Below, in pieces: positions 14,321 to 14,951 of a stretch of DNA of 14,951 bases. Both the position numbers and the translations under genes were made by a program. The notes under the pieces were generated by a model that saw only the letters and a program-made list of their open reading frames with translations, had not been told where the DNA came from and searched no databases. Each line of letters opens with the position of its first letter. Within the stretch, counting starts at the first letter, position 1. The stretch is taken from positions 412,387 to 427,337 of the forward strand of contig MU646602.1 in NCBI GenBank assembly GCA_026770585.1, given 5' to 3'. This DNA comes from Baffinella frigidus. Lineage: Eukaryota > Cryptophyceae > Cryptomonadales > Baffinellaceae.

Positions 14321-14501
14321 TTATCCCTTAAGTGGCGGACGGGCGAACATTCGCCCTAACGCCTTAACTCGCCCTAGGCAGGTACTAAGACCCTCCCGTA
14401 GGGTGTATGAGCATACGGGGCGTGCGAGGTGCGGAGCTGGCGCTAGTTGTTCGGCAATAAAATGCCAATCTCTATGAGCATACTCGCCACCTAAAAGATA
14501 G
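14321..14501 (-). mobile_element. Family A element, copy 8, with internal insertion
   Basis: The ends are TTATCCCTTAAGTGGCGG and CTCGCCACCTAAAAGATAG. The palindrome GGGCGA(4 nt)TCGCCC is at 14341-14356. A 57-bp insert at 14417-14473 is flanked by the 10-bp direct repeat ATGAGCATAC (14407-14416 and 14474-14483). Confidence 0.7.
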
Positions 14502-14610
14502 TCGAGGTAAATGTATCCCTTCAGTCAATACCCTAGGCTTGACTACCCCGTTTCCAGTCCGTTAGCCTGTGAAGATGGGGGCGTTTGCGCCCCTTCGTAC
14601 ACAAGGTGTA

Positions 14611-14712
14611 CAGGGGAACCTCACTCATAACAACGTGCCACCCCCGACGACCCTACAGTAGTCCTGTGCCTAGGGCCCTATGGTGGTCCTAGAGGGTGGG
14701 CGCTTTCTTATG
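14611..14712 (+). mobile_element. Family B element, right end truncated
   Basis: The left end CAGGGGAACCTCACTCATAA is preceded by TA. The core is GGGCCCTATGGTGGTCC. The right arm stops after CTTTCTTATG and lacks the terminal GAGGTACCCCTG. Confidence 0.7.
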
Positions 14713-14951
14713 GCCGTTTTTTTTAGCGGGCTGATCTGCAACAACGACATCTCAAAAATTATGTCTGGCCGGAGATTCTTACACTCTCCCTTAGGCCCGA
14801 AATTCTATCTGGCCGGAAAAGATTTTGAAAAAACTTGAAATTGCCCCCCCCCCCTACAATTTTAAGTCTTTTTGCATTACATTTTATTTTCAACCCCCCC
14901 CCCCCTCTATTTGTTTTCAGCCCACGGCGCACCGCATGGCATCCCCCCAGT
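14713..14951. other. Poly-C rich DNA with a possible 3' splice site at the right edge
   Basis: TCTGGCCGGA occurs at 14764 and 14809. Two long C runs follow. CTCTATTTGTTTTCAG ending at about 14921 is a good match to a eukaryotic polypyrimidine-AG acceptor, with GC-rich CCCACGGCGCACC after it. An exon may begin there and continue out of the window. Confidence 0.35.

Larger units (their letters stand above)
14019..14569. mobile_element. Family E element, copy 2, split by a 386-bp insertion
   Basis: The left part (14019-14137) matches family E copy 1 from ATAGGGTAAC to CGGCCTACCGTA. The right part (14524-14569, TAGGCTTGACTACC and CGTTAGCCTG) is its other end. The intervening block starts CAGGGATACCTCG right after TA, which suggests a family-B-like element inserted at TA. 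Confidence 0.6.

Overview
This looks like a eukaryotic subtelomere, probably from a unicellular alga or other protist. The organism cannot be fixed from the sequence. The window opens with about 250 bp of degenerate telomere-like heptamers (CCCTGAA/CCCTAAA on the + strand, the polarity expected at a left chromosome end). Inverted tracts of TTTAGGG/TTAGGGG type lie further in. There are no bacterial operons, ribosome binding sites, rRNAs or convincing tRNAs. Most of the window is short non-autonomous inverted-repeat elements, minisatellites, GT/GA microsatellites and poly-C/poly-G runs. One polypyrimidine-TTTTCAG junction at the right edge resembles a eukaryotic 3' splice site.

Layout. 1-1260: telomere-like repeats, a 36-bp and a 58-bp minisatellite and a 'D' inverted-repeat element. 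1260-2560: elements of four families (B, C, I, A) and a GT/GA microsatellite. 2640-3650: at least five full or partial copies of one short coding fragment, plus a sixth downstream part, separated by GT/GA microsatellites; the translation resembles a MaoC-like (R)-enoyl-CoA hydratase. 3850-4160: inverted interstitial telomere-like DNA. 4250-7070: segmental duplications, two inverted copies of a telomere-like heptamer array set in a hairpin-forming target, and a 154-bp near-perfect foldback. 7070-8020: a 162-bp dispersed repeat and three copies of a unit carrying an 18-bp minisatellite. 8030-9945: a dense cluster of A and B elements, including a nested insertion that shows a TA target duplication. 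9950-12400: a GC-rich island with two divergent open reading frames of unknown function. Their 5' flanks share a 17-bp motif, and a 66/67 inverted repeat lies between them. 12450-14951: more B, C, E, F, K and A elements, a 20-bp minisatellite split by a C element, and poly-C rich DNA.

The two best gene candidates are a 302-codon minus-strand ORF (9956-10864) and a 235-codon plus-strand ORF (11665-12372). Neither has a domain I recognise. No transposase gene was found, so the inverted-repeat elements must be mobilised in trans or be relics. The most unusual feature is this element population: several families with unrelated ends share a similar palindromic CCCTA/CCTAGG/TAGGG core, and copies of family A carry subterminal palindromes whose sequence changes while the base pairing is kept.
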